A DNA stretch of 64,000 nt from Chryseobacterium sp. 6424 (GTDB lineage: Bacteria > Bacteroidota > Bacteroidia > Flavobacteriales > Weeksellaceae). A program made the position numbers and the translations under genes. Below the pieces are notes generated by a model that made no database searches, was not told where the DNA came from, and worked only from the letters and a program-made list of their open reading frames with translations. The stretch is from the NCBI RefSeq assembly GCF_003692615.1, contig NZ_CP023540.1, positions 2,170,001-2,234,000 on the forward strand, given 5' to 3'. Of this stretch, positions 7,632-16,479 are shown one piece after another; position 1 is the first letter of the stretch, and every line of letters begins with the position of its first letter.

Positions 7632-8849
7632 TCAAGGTTTTGAAAATCTTGGTTGTTTGCATTTCTCGCCTGTATTTTTCGTTTTTGAACTTAAATGGTT
7701 CTTCAAGGCGTTTTCAAAATACGGAAACTGCGTCCTTTCCAGCAGCCAGGTAAGTTCGGAAATAATAGCGTTTTCGTCCGCCTTATTTCCTATGCTCAGC
7801 AACACGAAATAATAAATCACCGAATAGTATTTTTTCCAGCCAAAGCCGAGGTTATCAAGGCTGATTGTATCTAATATTGACCGCAGCTCATCGATCTGAT
7901 TGGTTTTCAGAAAGACCACCGCGCAAAGGATTTTCCAGACTTCTTCATGGGTTTGTTTCCGATCTGCGGGTACGTAAGCGACGTCTTGTTCGGATTGTGG
8001 CGTATGGTTTTTAACTAAAAACTTCAATTCCTCGGTTCTATTGGTAAAGATCAGCAGTTCCAACACCGAATATTCAAAACTGCAAACCGATTTTTTTGAG
8101 GCCGGGATATACTGAAGCCGCGCGCGTTTCATCTCCTCAAATTTTTGCGCAAAGAGTTCTTCATTTTGCGAAAGATCCGCATAGAGAAGCTCGACGCCGA
8201 ATTTCATTCCGGCCGGTATCACATGAATATCTCTGGTAAGCGGTGTTTCGGTGACTTTTTGGTAATAAAGCGCCATGAGTTCGTGGTTTTGTGACAGAAA
8301 AGCATCCTGAAACAGAAATCCATAAGCGAAAATTTTGGCTTCGTTGCTTTGATTGTACTTTAAATAAGCCAAAAAATATTGCGAATACATGCTACCTAAA
8401 CTATCCCGCATCGGGTGATTTTCCATAAAATATTTGCGCGCGAGCGGAAAAGAAAGCAGCCGCTGATGAGCCATGATCAGCATCTCGGGCGACTCTGAGA
8501 TTCGCCGGCAAAGGTCTTCACTTTTCTGCCAGAAGTCGTTACCACTGTTTTCCTTTGAACCAAAGAAGGCTTCTATTTCAATATTCCCATACGATTGCCG
8601 AAAGTGGCTGAAACTGGGGAAGCCACAATATTTCGCGAGCAAATCCAGCGTGAAGAGGCTTGTTTTTGAGGATGCCTTGATCAACCCAAAAAACCGTCGC
8701 AGCGTCTGTGCGCTTACCGAAACATTTTGGTTATCGCGCAAATTTTTTGCAATGATTTCACAATCAGCGGCACTTACGATCTGTTTTCCAAACTGTTCGG
8801 TGACGCACTGTTTCAGTTTTACGATAACTTCGGCTTCTCGGATCATCAT
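7632..8849 (-). CDS. Putative HTH-containing helical-repeat protein, function unknown
   Basis: A soluble protein of 405 residues. Residues about 25-85 (VSVSAQTLRRFFGL, then FTLDLLAKYCGFPSFSHF) look like a compact helix-turn-helix domain of the Cro/XRE kind: a recognition-helix-like turn followed by a 'which cells or conditions' helix. The remaining 300 residues are strongly helical with aromatic-rich pairs, compatible with TPR-like repeats. I do not recognise a named family. It is divergently arranged with the membrane gene at 9039, and its promoter carries two TGTACA boxes 10 bp apart. A role as regulator of these sites is inference. ATG at 8849 or 8846 is equally possible. Confidence 0.6.
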   Translation of the reverse strand: MMIREAEVIVKLKQCVTEQFGKQIVSAADCEIIAKNLRDNQNVSVSAQTLRRFFGLIKASSKTSLFTLDLLAKYCGFPSFSHFRQSYGNIEIEAFFGSKENSGNDFWQKSEDLCRRISESPEMLIMAHQRLLSFPLARKYFMENHPMRDSLGSMYSQYFLAYLKYNQSNEAKIFAYGFLFQDAFLSQNHELMALYYQKVTETPLTRDIHVIPAGMKFGVELLYADLSQNEELFAQKFEEMKRARLQYIPASKKSVCSFEYSVLELLIFTNRTEELKFLVKNHTPQSEQDVAYVPADRKQTHEEVWKILCAVVFLKTNQIDELRSILDTISLDNLGFGWKKYYSVIYYFVLLSIGNKADENAIISELTWLLERTQFPYFENALKNHLSSKTKNTGEKCKQPRFSKP

Positions 8850-8862
8850 TTTGTATTGGCGC

Positions 8863-8908
8863 CAAATATAAAAAAAAATGAAGAAATTTTATTGTACAGG
8901 ATTGTACA
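8863..8908 (-). promoter_or_regulatory. Promoter with tandem TGTACA operator upstream of the HTH/helical-repeat gene
   Basis: On the minus strand, TGTACA at 8903-8908, 4 nt, TGTACA at 8893-8898, 22 nt, then the -7 box TATATTTG (8863-8870), 13 nt before the ATG. The boxes occupy and extend upstream of the expected -33 position, like an activator or alternative-sigma site. The same geometry recurs at 11119-11164. Confidence 0.6.
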
Positions 8909-9014
8909 GTGGCAGAATGTTAAGATAAGTTAATTTTATCGCACTTCTCTCGTTGAAAAAAGATGTCCTAAAAGAAAAGATGAGCGACATAGTTTGGCGG
9001 GAAAATGAGATAAT

Positions 9015-9024
9015 ATTGTACAAT
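9015..9024. promoter_or_regulatory. Palindromic TGTACA site before the 9039 gene
   Basis: ATTGTACAAT is a perfect 10-bp palindrome with the same TGTACA core as the tandem sites nearby and lies 14 nt before the ATG at 9039. A single copy could occur by chance. Confidence 0.35.
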
Positions 9025-9038
9025 AATAATTTAATAAT

Positions 9039-9815
9039 ATGATGAAAAATTTACCACAAAAATCAATCGATCTTCTATCACATATCAATAATGAAATTGG
9101 TATAGACATTTACAAATATGGGAATGATGAAGTTTTAGGGAAAATAGCAGGTATGATTAGTTTTCAAACATATGCGGTTTCCTCACTTTATAAGCCGCTC
9201 CTCATCGCCTTTGGGCTTTTCATTTTTGGATTTTTTGTTCTTGAACTGGGATGGATTGGGCATATCCTTTATGGACTTCTTGGATTGATACTATTTTTAT
9301 CATGTGGATTATTGTACGGCATATTAAGCCTTACATCAAAATTAAAAACTGATTTGCAATGCATCACAAAATTTGGTTTAGACACTACGCGGTATATTGT
9401 TTCGGATTTAAATCAGGTTAACACTCGTTTGCGGGAAGATATTCCTAATCCCGTGAGTTTGATATTTGAAGGAGCAATTGCCGCATTTCTTGCACCAGCT
9501 ATCTCTCAAAATTGCAGTAAAATACCATTTGCTGGAAAAGTAATCACTTCGGGCAGTGACAAAGCGTTAGGTATAGTTGTGTCAAATCTGAAAAAGCAAG
9601 AGGATAAAATGAATTTTTTTGGAAAAATTGCAAATGCTAGTAGTGAACTTTCTTTTAAATGCGATGAAGTTGAACATTTTTTACAAGATTTTTCTACGAA
9701 AGTAGAAAACATTATTAATACAGGAGTAAAAGGTGTTCAGTTACCGTTTAGAATTGCGATGTATGGAACAGCTGCCGTGCTAGGCTTTTTCATGCTATGC
9801 ATCTCAATATTTTAA
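9039..9815 (+). CDS. Hypothetical membrane protein
   Basis: A 258-residue protein of unrecognised family. Two adjacent membrane segments (about 54-76 and 78-99) form a hairpin. A polar, largely helical middle region of about 130 residues follows, and a third hydrophobic segment ends the protein (about 238-257). No catalytic motif is evident. The codon and base composition is more AT-rich than the housekeeping genes around it. The gene is separated by only 9 nt from the downstream 66-residue gene, so they form a pair. Function unknown; a membrane partner of the small protein is possible. Confidence 0.6.
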   Translation: MMKNLPQKSIDLLSHINNEIGIDIYKYGNDEVLGKIAGMISFQTYAVSSLYKPLLIAFGLFIFGFFVLELGWIGHILYGLLGLILFLSCGLLYGILSLTSKLKTDLQCITKFGLDTTRYIVSDLNQVNTRLREDIPNPVSLIFEGAIAAFLAPAISQNCSKIPFAGKVITSGSDKALGIVVSNLKKQEDKMNFFGKIANASSELSFKCDEVEHFLQDFSTKVENIINTGVKGVQLPFRIAMYGTAAVLGFFMLCISIF

Positions 9816-9824
9816 TATATTTAT

Positions 9825-10025
9825 ATGTCCACACACCTCTACAAAGTAACCGCTAAAAAAGAAATGGGCAAGATTGCGAAAGGCATGTCCGTAGAAATAG
9901 TGATAAAAAACGCGTCGCGAAAACCTAATCAAAAAGAAGTTATCGACTCACTTAACCTTAAATATGGTGCTAAAACCGCTGCGTCCGGATTGAGTCTCTC
10001 CAATTTTGAGATAACCGAAATGTAA
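9825..10025 (+). CDS. Small basic protein, function unknown
   Basis: A 66-residue lysine-rich soluble protein (MSTHLYKVTAKKEMGKIAKG start) without signal or membrane segment. It looks like a real compact alpha/beta domain rather than a chance frame: it has an ATG, is 9 nt behind the preceding gene and is followed by a hairpin with a T run at 10036. I do not recognise the family. Confidence 0.55.
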   Translation: MSTHLYKVTAKKEMGKIAKGMSVEIVIKNASRKPNQKEVIDSLNLKYGAKTAASGLSLSNFEITEM

Positions 10026-10035
10026 TCACAACCTC

Positions 10036-10062
10036 AAGCTCACTTCTTCAGTGAGCTTTTTA
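10036..10062 (+). terminator. Hairpin with T run between the small protein and the UDG-fold gene
   Basis: AAGCTCAC (10036-10043) pairs perfectly with GTGAGCTT (10051-10058), loop 7 nt, followed by further T. It looks like the intrinsic terminator of the 9039-10025 pair, yet its 3' arm contains the GTG that opens the next gene. Confidence 0.7.
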
Positions 10063-10635
10063 AATCAATTTACCTTGAAGCACGTTACCTTCAACCCTTG
10101 GATCGGTTCCGATTATGAAAAATCGGAATTAGGCAAACTGCTTATTCTCGGGGACTCGCATTATTTTAATAATGATGAACCTGAAAACCTCACTAATTTT
10201 ACAAAAGCACAAATTGCCGAGTTAGACAGTATTTCAAGCAACTTTCATAATAAAATACGGCAGTTTTTTGGTCATCAGAAACATTCGGAATTTTGGAAAA
10301 AAGTTGCCTTTGCAAATGGTATTCAAAGCGCCTTTAAATTTGCCAATCAGGTTCCGACTAAAGCGGAAATGAATCAGGCGGAAACTGCATTCAGAGCTTA
10401 TCTTGATATTGTGAAACCCGATAAAGTCATTGTTTTTTCAAGCCGGCTATGGGAACATTTCTTTAACAAGCCTGGCTGGGGAATACATAAGGACAAGATT
10501 GATGACCGATGGAATATCAGATCGCTTGATTACGAAGGCGGCCAGTGTCTGGCAATTGGTCTTTATCATCCGTCAGCTTACGGTTTTTCAGTCCCAGCAT
10601 TTCAAAAAGTAGTAAATAGATTTTTACAATTTTAA
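10051..10635 (+). CDS. Uracil-DNA-glycosylase-fold protein, function unknown
   Basis: About 194 residues. The order of motifs fits the UDG superfamily fold: LLILGDSHYF (31-39) at the first strand, a central helix with WKKVAFANGIQ, KPDKVIVFSS before the last strand and the loop GLYHPSAYGFS with HPS at 173-175. The usual catalytic water-activating motif is not obvious, so glycosylase activity is doubtful; such relatives are often uncharacterised. No ATG is available: the frame opens with GTG at 10051, inside a terminator-like hairpin, or TTG at 10075. The gene may be silent or under structural control. Alternative: a decayed remnant, although the frame is intact. Confidence 0.55.
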   Translation: MSFLNQFTLKHVTFNPWIGSDYEKSELGKLLILGDSHYFNNDEPENLTNFTKAQIAELDSISSNFHNKIRQFFGHQKHSEFWKKVAFANGIQSAFKFANQVPTKAEMNQAETAFRAYLDIVKPDKVIVFSSRLWEHFFNKPGWGIHKDKIDDRWNIRSLDYEGGQCLAIGLYHPSAYGFSVPAFQKVVNRFLQF

Positions 10636-10676
10636 AATGGCATTACAAACCGCCATACTTTGGCGTCCTGATGCAG

Positions 10677-10684
10677 TATTTTTG
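10677..10684 (+). promoter_or_regulatory. Candidate -7 box for the 106-residue membrane protein
   Basis: TATTTTTG matches TAnnTTTG and ends 20 nt before the ATG at 10705. A TTTG lies 14 nt upstream, closer than usual. Confidence 0.4.
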
Positions 10685-10704
10685 AAGGATAAAAAAACAC
10701 TCTT

Positions 10705-11025
10705 ATGAAAACGATCTCACACGAACTGGACGAAGGTTCCCAGAAAGTTTCCCTAATGATACTGGTGCTGGTAGCATTGTACGAATTGGCAGCAATACTA
10801 GGTGCAACAGATCTGCTTAATACGTTGCGTGGACCGTATGATGATATTGGAATTATAGCGTTTGGTGTACTCAACACTATGTTTTGCTACGGTAAGAGGT
10901 GGCTCCGATTCTCTATTGGCAGTACAATTATAGACTGGAGCTATGCATTATTTTTATGCATTGGTGTAGGTGGTCTTACGTATTTGTTTGCGAATGTCTT
11001 GAGAGAAACTTTCAAAGTATTATAA
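10705..11025 (+). CDS. Small hypothetical membrane protein
   Basis: A 106-residue protein with an amphipathic N-terminus and three hydrophobic stretches (about 15-35, 46-63 and 76-98), so probably three membrane helices. No family recognised. It has its own -7-like box and is followed 21 nt downstream by a strong terminator, so it is likely a monocistronic gene. Confidence 0.55.
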   Translation: MKTISHELDEGSQKVSLMILVLVALYELAAILGATDLLNTLRGPYDDIGIIAFGVLNTMFCYGKRWLRFSIGSTIIDWSYALFLCIGVGGLTYLFANVLRETFKVL

Positions 11026-11046
11026 CATAAACACAAATGATGAGGA

Positions 11047-11076
11047 AACCCGGATCAATTTTGATTCGGGTTTTTT
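11047..11076 (+). terminator. Terminator of the 106-residue membrane protein gene
   Basis: AACCCGGATCAA pairs with TTGATTCGGGTT (one G-U) around a short loop and is followed by T residues. Confidence 0.88.
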
Positions 11077-11118
11077 AATGTTCACTGTTTGAGATTTGGG
11101 TATTGACACTGTGTACTT

Positions 11119-11164
11119 TGTACAGCTTTGTACACAAATGGGGTGAAATTTTGCCGTAAATTTG
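11119..11164 (+). promoter_or_regulatory. Promoter with tandem TGTACA operator, reading into intergenic DNA
   Basis: TGTACA at 11119-11124, 4 nt, TGTACA at 11129-11134, 22 nt, then TAAATTTG (11157-11164). A third imperfect copy, TGTACT, starts at 11112. Spacing equals that of the site at 8863-8908 to the nucleotide. No ORF of useful length follows, only a short RNA candidate. Confidence 0.6.
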
Positions 11165-11169
11165 CGTCA

Positions 11170-11229
11170 CACAAATGATGAGTTAATCTATTCCTATAAC
11201 TGCCAACGGCCGTAAGGAATAGATTTTTT
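11170..11229 (+). ncRNA. Candidate short regulatory RNA (about 60 nt)
   Basis: Transcription from the TAAATTTG box would start near 11170 and stop at an 11-bp hairpin (AATCTATTCCT 11185-11195 with AGGAATAGATT 11215-11225) followed by six T in total. The 19-nt loop contains a further GCC/GGC pairing. The only start codons give Met-Met-Ser-stop at 11175. A promoter-to-terminator distance of about 60 nt with no coding capacity suggests an sRNA or a terminated leader; no downstream gene on this strand is present for the latter. Confidence 0.45.
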
Positions 11230-11491
11230 CGTTTCGGGTGGTTCTATTTGCTTTTTTTTGCTAAATCACATTTACAGTTTTTCCTTTTAATTATTACACC
11301 TGGCGGTGGACTGAATGGGTTTCGGGGAAAAATTTTCTGTTTAGTATGAAGCGGCGGTTCTCCGCCTGACTTTTAAGCTTAAGTTAATATATTGTCGATG
11401 TTGTAATCAAAAAGAGGGATAGCCCGGTGTTCAGATTGGCGCTCTCTTCGATTGCAATGACCGCACAATGCTCACTCCTAGCCACGGCAGG

Positions 11492-11522
11492 AAAAATCCC
11501 GACTCATCACTGAGCCGGGATT
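11492..11522 (-). terminator. Terminator of the rpoB-rpoC-DUF3467 unit
   Basis: AATCCCG/CGGGATT (7 bp), one mismatch, then CTCA/TGAG around a 4-nt loop; on the minus strand five T follow. It lies about 95 nt past the DUF3467 stop. Confidence 0.75.
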
Positions 11523-11534
11523 GCTGTCTATCTA

Positions 11535-11588
11535 AACCTTATAGGTTTTCAGAACCTATAAGGTTTGGTTTTTGAAACCTATAAGGTT
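11535..11588. repeat. Three CCTATAAGG-type palindromic repeats
   Basis: AACCTTATAGGTT at 11535-11547 and AACCTATAAGGTT at 11553-11565 and 11576-11588. The first is the inverse of the others, so adjacent copies can pair. The layout is that of dispersed palindromic intergenic repeats. Confidence 0.75.
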
Positions 11589-11615
11589 GAGAGAGAAGTG
11601 TCGGAATATCCTGGC

Positions 11616-11927
11616 TTATGCCTGTACGTTGTTTCCACCCAATACGAAAGGCTCCACTTCCTTGATTTCGCCGAACTGCTGCTCGTAGTTTGCGATGTTC
11701 TGCTGCAAGGCAGAAAGTACTCTCTTCGCGTGAAGCGGCGCCAAAATTACTCTTGAACGTACGTTAGCCTGCTGTACACCCGGCATCAGCTGAATGAAAT
11801 CCAGTACAAACTCAGATGGTGAGTGGTTTACTAATGCAAGGTTACAGTAAACACCTGCTGCTACCATCTCGTTCAGGTTGATGTTGATGTTGTTTGGATC
11901 CTGGTTTTGGTTTTGGTTGTTGTCCAT
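11616..11927 (-). CDS. DUF3467 domain protein
   Basis: 103 residues with an Asn/Gln-rich N-terminus and the DUF3467 core: AAGVYCNLALVNHSPSEF, then DFIQLMPGVQQANVRSRV and PLHAKRVLSALQQNI. The family is small, cytoplasmic and widespread in Bacteroidota; its role is unknown. The position directly behind rpoC is a conserved feature in this phylum and points to a link with transcription or merely to shared expression. The 204-nt gap to rpoC is filled with AT-rich short repeats. Confidence 0.85.
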   Translation of the reverse strand: MDNNQNQNQDPNNININLNEMVAAGVYCNLALVNHSPSEFVLDFIQLMPGVQQANVRSRVILAPLHAKRVLSALQQNIANYEQQFGEIKEVEPFVLGGNNVQA

Positions 11928-11930
11928 TTT

Positions 11931-11974
11931 TTTTTAATTATAAATTATAAATTTTAGATTTTAAATTATAAATG
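11931..11974. repeat. AT-rich low-complexity repeat
   Basis: Imperfect iterations of TAAATTATAAATTTTAGATTT. Similar words occur at 12076-12129 in the same spacer. Confidence 0.6.
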
Positions 11975-12131
11975 TTCATTTCTGATTTAACGCAAAGCGC
12001 GCAAAGATTTTCGCTAAATATTCAAAAAAAATTACAGACGCAATGGCGTTTCACTTAGCATTGGCGAACATTTAAAAAAGATTTTAGACTATGAATTCAA
12101 TTTAAATCCATAATCTAAAATCTATAATCAC

Positions 12132-15100
12132 TTAGTTGATGTCCTCGAACTCTTTCTTGGAACCTACGATGATGTTCTGATAGTCTTTCAGACCTGTACC
12201 CGCAGGGATTCTGTGACCTACGATTACGTTTTCTTTCAGACCAGTCAGGTAGTCTACTTTCCCGGAAACTGCAGCCTCATTAAGCACTTTGGTCGTCTCC
12301 TGGAAGGAAGCTGCCGACATGAACGATTTGGTCTGAAGCGCCGCTCTGGTGATCCCCTGAAGAACCGGTGTCGCCGTTGCAGGCAATGCTTCGCGCACTT
12401 CTACCAGGGCTAAATCTTCACGTTTCAGTTTAGAATTCTCGTCACGAAGTTCTCTGGCAGTGATCATCTGACCTGGCTTGAATTCTTTCGAATCACCTGC
12501 ATCAGTCACTACTTTCAGTCCGAATACGCGGTTGTTTTCCTCAAGGAAGTCGAATTTGTGTTCTAATGCACCTTCAAGGAACTGTGTATCACCACCGTCC
12601 ACGATCTCAACTTTGGTCATCATCTGACGAACGATAATCTCGAAGTGCTTGTCATCGATCTTTACTCCCTGAAGTCGGTAAACTTCCTGGATCTCGTTAA
12701 CAAGGTATTCCTGAACGGCTGTTGGGCCTTTGATTTTCAGGATGTCGTCCGGCGTGATGGACCCATCGGAAAGTGGTGAACCTGCTCTTACGAAGTCGTT
12801 TTCCTGCACCAGGATCTGGTTTGAAAGTTTCACCAAGTACTTGGAGATTTCTCCGGTTTTTGCCTCTACGATCAATTCGCGGTTACCACGCTTGATTTTA
12901 CCGTAAGAAACTACACCGTCGATTTCTGTTACTACAGCAGGGTTGGAAGGGTTACGCGCTTCGAAAAGTTCCGTAACTCTTGGAAGACCACCCGTGATAT
13001 CGCCGGATTTCGCGGATTTACGCGGAATCTTGATCAGGACTTTACCGGCCTTGATTTTCTCGCCATCATTTACCATCAAGTGGGCACCCACCGGAAGGTT
13101 GTAGGCTTTTTGCTCTACACCTTTAGAATCTACTACTTTCAGGGTAGGTACGGCTTTCTTGTTTCTGGATTCTGAAATTACTTTCTCCTCGAAACCTGTC
13201 TGCTCATCGATCTCCAGCGCGAATGAAACCCCCTGAATGATGTCCTCGTACTCTACTTTACCGGCAGATTCAGCAATGATTACCGCGTTATACGGATCCC
13301 ATTTCGCAATGGTATCGCCTTTTTTCACTTTATCGCCAGGTTTCACCAATAGTTCGGAACCATAAGGTACGTTAGCTACCATCAGCGGCGTACGTGCAGC
13401 ATTATCAGCAACCAAACGGAATTCAGTTGAACGCGAAACAAGGATTTCAGCAGTTTTACCTTCTTCATTTTCAGAAGTTACGGTTCTCACCTCGTCCATT
13501 TCCACGATACCGTCGCGACGTGCAACGATCGATGGATTTTCAGAGATGTTACCCGCGGTACCACCCTGGTGGAAGGTTCTCAGCGTAAGCTGAGTTCCCG
13601 GTTCACCAATAGACTGTGCAGCGATAACCCCAACAGCTTCACCCATATGAATTGGTTTACCTGTCGCAAGGTTACGTCCGTAACATTTCGCGCAGATTCC
13701 TTTTTTGGTCTCACAGGTCAATGGTGAACGAACTTCTACCAGTTCAATACCTGCGTTCTCGATTTTTCTTGCTAATGATTCATCGATCAATTCGTCAGCA
13801 TTGGCAAGAACTTCATCTGTTTCAGGATCGTACACATTATGTAAAGAAACTCTACCTAAGATTCTTTCGGCAAGTCGCTCTACGATTTCGTCGTTTTTCT
13901 TTAACGGAGAGATTTCAGTACCTCTTAAAGTTCCACAGTCGTCTTCAGTGATGATGACATCCTGCGCAACGTCTACCAATCTTCTGGTCAGGTAACCAGC
14001 ATCGGCAGTTTTAAGAGCGGTATCCGCAAGACCTTTACGTGCACCGTGGGTGGAGATAAAGTACTCAAGAATTGAAAGACCTTCCTTAAAGTTCGCTACA
14101 ATCGGGTTTTCAATAATTTCCGCGCCTGTAGAACCTGCTTTTTGAGGCTTGGCCATCAATCCACGCATTCCGGAAAGCTGACGAATCTGTTCTTTGGAAC
14201 CCCTCGCACCGGAATCAAGCATCATATAAACTGAATTGAACCCACCTTGGTCGGTTTTCATTCTGCTCATAATCATCTCGGTCAATCCGGCGTTGGTGTT
14301 GGTCCAAACGTCAATTACCTGGTTATAACGTTCTGTATCTGTAATAAGACCCATGTTATAGTTGGCCTTAATTTCGTCTACGTTTTCTACCGCCTGCTCG
14401 ATCATAGTTTTCTTTTCTTCCGGAATCACAATATCACCCAAAGAGAACGAAAGTCCACCCTTGAATGCGTTTGAATAACCTAAGTCTTTCATATCATCCA
14501 AGAACTTCACCGTAGTTGGGAAGTCGGTGTCTGCTAAGATTCTACCAATTACATTTCTCAAAGACTTCTTAGTAAGAAGTTCGTTGATATAACCTACCTG
14601 CTTTGGTACAATTTGGTTGAATAAAATTCTACCAACAGTTGTATCAATAAGTTTAGTAGTAATCTCACCATTTTCTTTAACCGGAAGACGACATCTAACT
14701 TTTGCATTTAAGGAAACTTGTCCTTCTGCGTAAGCGATTTCTACTTCTTCGGGTGAATAGAATGCAAGACCTTCTCCTTTAATTTTAACTTCGTCCGTTG
14801 AAGAGGCTTCTTTGGTCATGAAATATAGACCCAATACCATGTCCTGAGAAGGTACGGTAATAGGAGAACCATTTGCAGGGTTCAAAATATTCTGAGAACC
14901 TAGCATTAATAACTGAGCTTCAAGGATGGCTTCTGGCCCTAATGGTAAGTGTACCGCCATCTGGTCACCATCGAAATCCGCGTTGAATGCCGTAGTTACC
15001 AATGGGTGAAGCTGAATCGCTTTTCCTTCAATCATTTTTGGCTGAAAGGCCTGGATACCAAGTCTGTGAAGCGTAGGTGCCCTGTTTAGAAGAACCGGGT

Positions 15101-16397
15101 GACCTTTCATCACGTTTTCTAAGATATCATATACAACAGGTTCTTTTCTGTCAATGATTCTTTTTGCTGATTTTACAGTTTTTACAATACCTCTTTCGAT
15201 TAGTTTTCTAATGATAAACGGTTTGTAAAGTTCTGCTGCCATATCTTTTGGGATACCACACTCGTGAAGTTGAAGGTTTGGACCTACAACAATTACCGAA
15301 CGCGCCGAGTAATCTACACGTTTACCCAATAAGTTTTGACGGAAACGACCTTGCTTTCCTTTCAATGAATCTGAAAGCGATTTCAATGGTCTGTTAGATT
15401 CAGATTTTACCGCTGAAGATTTTCTGGTATTATCGAAAAGAGAATCTACCGCCTCTTGAAGCATACGCTTCTCGTTTCTTAAGATTACTTCAGGAGCTTT
15501 GATCTCTAAAAGTCTCTTCAAACGGTTGTTTCTGATGATTACACGACGGTAAAGATCATTTAAATCAGAAGTTGCAAAACGTCCACCATCCAAAGGAACC
15601 AATGGTCTCAATTCTGGTGGTATTACTGGAAGAACACGCATAATCATCCATTCCGGACGGTTAATCATTCTGGTGTTTGCACCACGGATGGCTTCAACAA
15701 CATTTAATCTTTTTAATGCTTCTGTTCTTCTTTGTTTTGATGACTCGTTGTGTGCTTTGTGACGTAGGTCGAAGGAAAGAGTATCAAGATCGATTCTCTT
15801 TAACAATTCTTCTACTGCCTCCGCTCCCATTTTAGCAACGAATTTATTAGGATCAGAATCATCCAGATATTGGTTTTCTGCAGGAAGGGTATCCATGATA
15901 TCCAGGTACTCTTCTTCTGTTAAGAATTCTTTATCATCGAAGTCTGAACCGTCTGGTTTTTTAGCGATACCTGCCTGGATAACGACATATCTTTCATAAT
16001 AGATAATCATGTCGAGTTTCTTGGAAGGTAAACCTAAAAGGTATCCGATTTTATTTGGTAACGAACGGAAATACCAGATGTGAGCCACAGGAACTACCAA
16101 ACCAATATGGCCGATACGCTCTCTACGAACTTTTTTCTCGGTAACCTCTACCCCACAACGGTCACAAACGATTCCTTTATAACGGATACGCTTGTATTTT
16201 CCGCAGGCACATTCGTAATCCTTAACAGGACCGAAGATTTTCTCGCAGAACAAACCGTCTCTTTCTGGCTTGTGGGTTCTGTAGTTGATGGTTTCGGGCT
16301 TTAAAACTTCTCCTCTTGAATCCTGAAGAATGGACTCTGGTGAAGCAAGACCGATCGTAATTTTACTGAAATTACTTGTTTTATTTTTATTTGACAT
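12132..16397 (-). CDS. rpoC: DNA-directed RNA polymerase subunit beta'
   Basis: The full-length product is 1421 residues. It forms the polymerase clamp and half of the active site. Visible features are the N-terminal zinc-binding cysteines (CACGKYK followed by CDRCG), the catalytic [12 protein letters not shown] loop holding the Mg-binding aspartates, the rudder/bridge-helix region with [17 protein letters not shown], the second zinc cluster ([14 protein letters not shown]) and the sequence [19 protein letters not shown]. It lies 82 nt downstream of rpoB in the usual order and is cotranscribed with it. Confidence 0.99.
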   Translation of the reverse strand: MSNKNKTSNFSKITIGLASPESILQDSRGEVLKPETINYRTHKPERDGLFCEKIFGPVKDYECACGKYKRIRYKGIVCDRCGVEVTEKKVRRERIGHIGLVVPVAHIWYFRSLPNKIGYLLGLPSKKLDMIIYYERYVVIQAGIAKKPDGSDFDDKEFLTEEEYLDIMDTLPAENQYLDDSDPNKFVAKMGAEAVEELLKRIDLDTLSFDLRHKAHNESSKQRRTEALKRLNVVEAIRGANTRMINRPEWMIMRVLPVIPPELRPLVPLDGGRFATSDLNDLYRRVIIRNNRLKRLLEIKAPEVILRNEKRMLQEAVDSLFDNTRKSSAVKSESNRPLKSLSDSLKGKQGRFRQNLLGKRVDYSARSVIVVGPNLQLHECGIPKDMAAELYKPFIIRKLIERGIVKTVKSAKRIIDRKEPVVYDILENVMKGHPVLLNRAPTLHRLGIQAFQPKMIEGKAIQLHPLVTTAFNADFDGDQMAVHLPLGPEAILEAQLLMLGSQNILNPANGSPITVPSQDMVLGLYFMTKEASSTDEVKIKGEGLAFYSPEEVEIAYAEGQVSLNAKVRCRLPVKENGEITTKLIDTTVGRILFNQIVPKQVGYINELLTKKSLRNVIGRILADTDFPTTVKFLDDMKDLGYSNAFKGGLSFSLGDIVIPEEKKTMIEQAVENVDEIKANYNMGLITDTERYNQVIDVWTNTNAGLTEMIMSRMKTDQGGFNSVYMMLDSGARGSKEQIRQLSGMRGLMAKPQKAGSTGAEIIENPIVANFKEGLSILEYFISTHGARKGLADTALKTADAGYLTRRLVDVAQDVIITEDDCGTLRGTEISPLKKNDEIVERLAERILGRVSLHNVYDPETDEVLANADELIDESLARKIENAGIELVEVRSPLTCETKKGICAKCYGRNLATGKPIHMGEAVGVIAAQSIGEPGTQLTLRTFHQGGTAGNISENPSIVARRDGIVEMDEVRTVTSENEEGKTAEILVSRSTEFRLVADNAARTPLMVANVPYGSELLVKPGDKVKKGDTIAKWDPYNAVIIAESAGKVEYEDIIQGVSFALEIDEQTGFEEKVISESRNKKAVPTLKVVDSKGVEQKAYNLPVGAHLMVNDGEKIKAGKVLIKIPRKSAKSGDITGGLPRVTELFEARNPSNPAVVTEIDGVVSYGKIKRGNRELIVEAKTGEISKYLVKLSNQILVQENDFVRAGSPLSDGSITPDDILKIKGPTAVQEYLVNEIQEVYRLQGVKIDDKHFEIIVRQMMTKVEIVDGGDTQFLEGALEHKFDFLEENNRVFGLKVVTDAGDSKEFKPGQMITARELRDENSKLKREDLALVEVREALPATATPVLQGITRAALQTKSFMSAASFQETTKVLNEAAVSGKVDYLTGLKENVIVGHRIPAGTGLKDYQNIIVGSKKEFEDIN

Positions 16398-16405
16398 TTT
16401 TGAAA

Positions 16406-16431
16406 ATTTAGATTTTAGATTTTAGATTTTG
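16406..16431. repeat. 7-bp tandem repeat between rpoB and rpoC
   Basis: Two full copies and one partial copy of GATTTTA in tandem, within the 82-nt rpoB-rpoC spacer. It belongs to the AT-rich short-repeat class also seen at 11931 and 20421. Confidence 0.7.
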
Positions 16432-16479
16432 TCTGATTAACTTTTGAAAATTCAAAACTCAATACTCAAAATTTAAAAT

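Larger units (their letters stand above)
11077..11615. other. 540-nt intergenic stretch
   Basis: Besides the tandem TGTACA promoter, the short RNA candidate, the minus-strand terminator and the CCTATAAGG palindromes listed separately, it holds a small hairpin GGCGG-TTCT-CCGCC near 11354 and no plausible gene on either strand. The DNA around 11410-11480 looks like degraded intergenic repeat sequence. Confidence 0.6.

Noticed and set aside
11535..11588. A short CRISPR-like array
   Set aside because: Units are palindromic, unequal in orientation and spacing (5 and 10 nt), and there are no cas genes.
13652..13995. Plus-strand open frames inside rpoC
   Set aside because: They are codon shadows of rpoC; no promoter or family signal.
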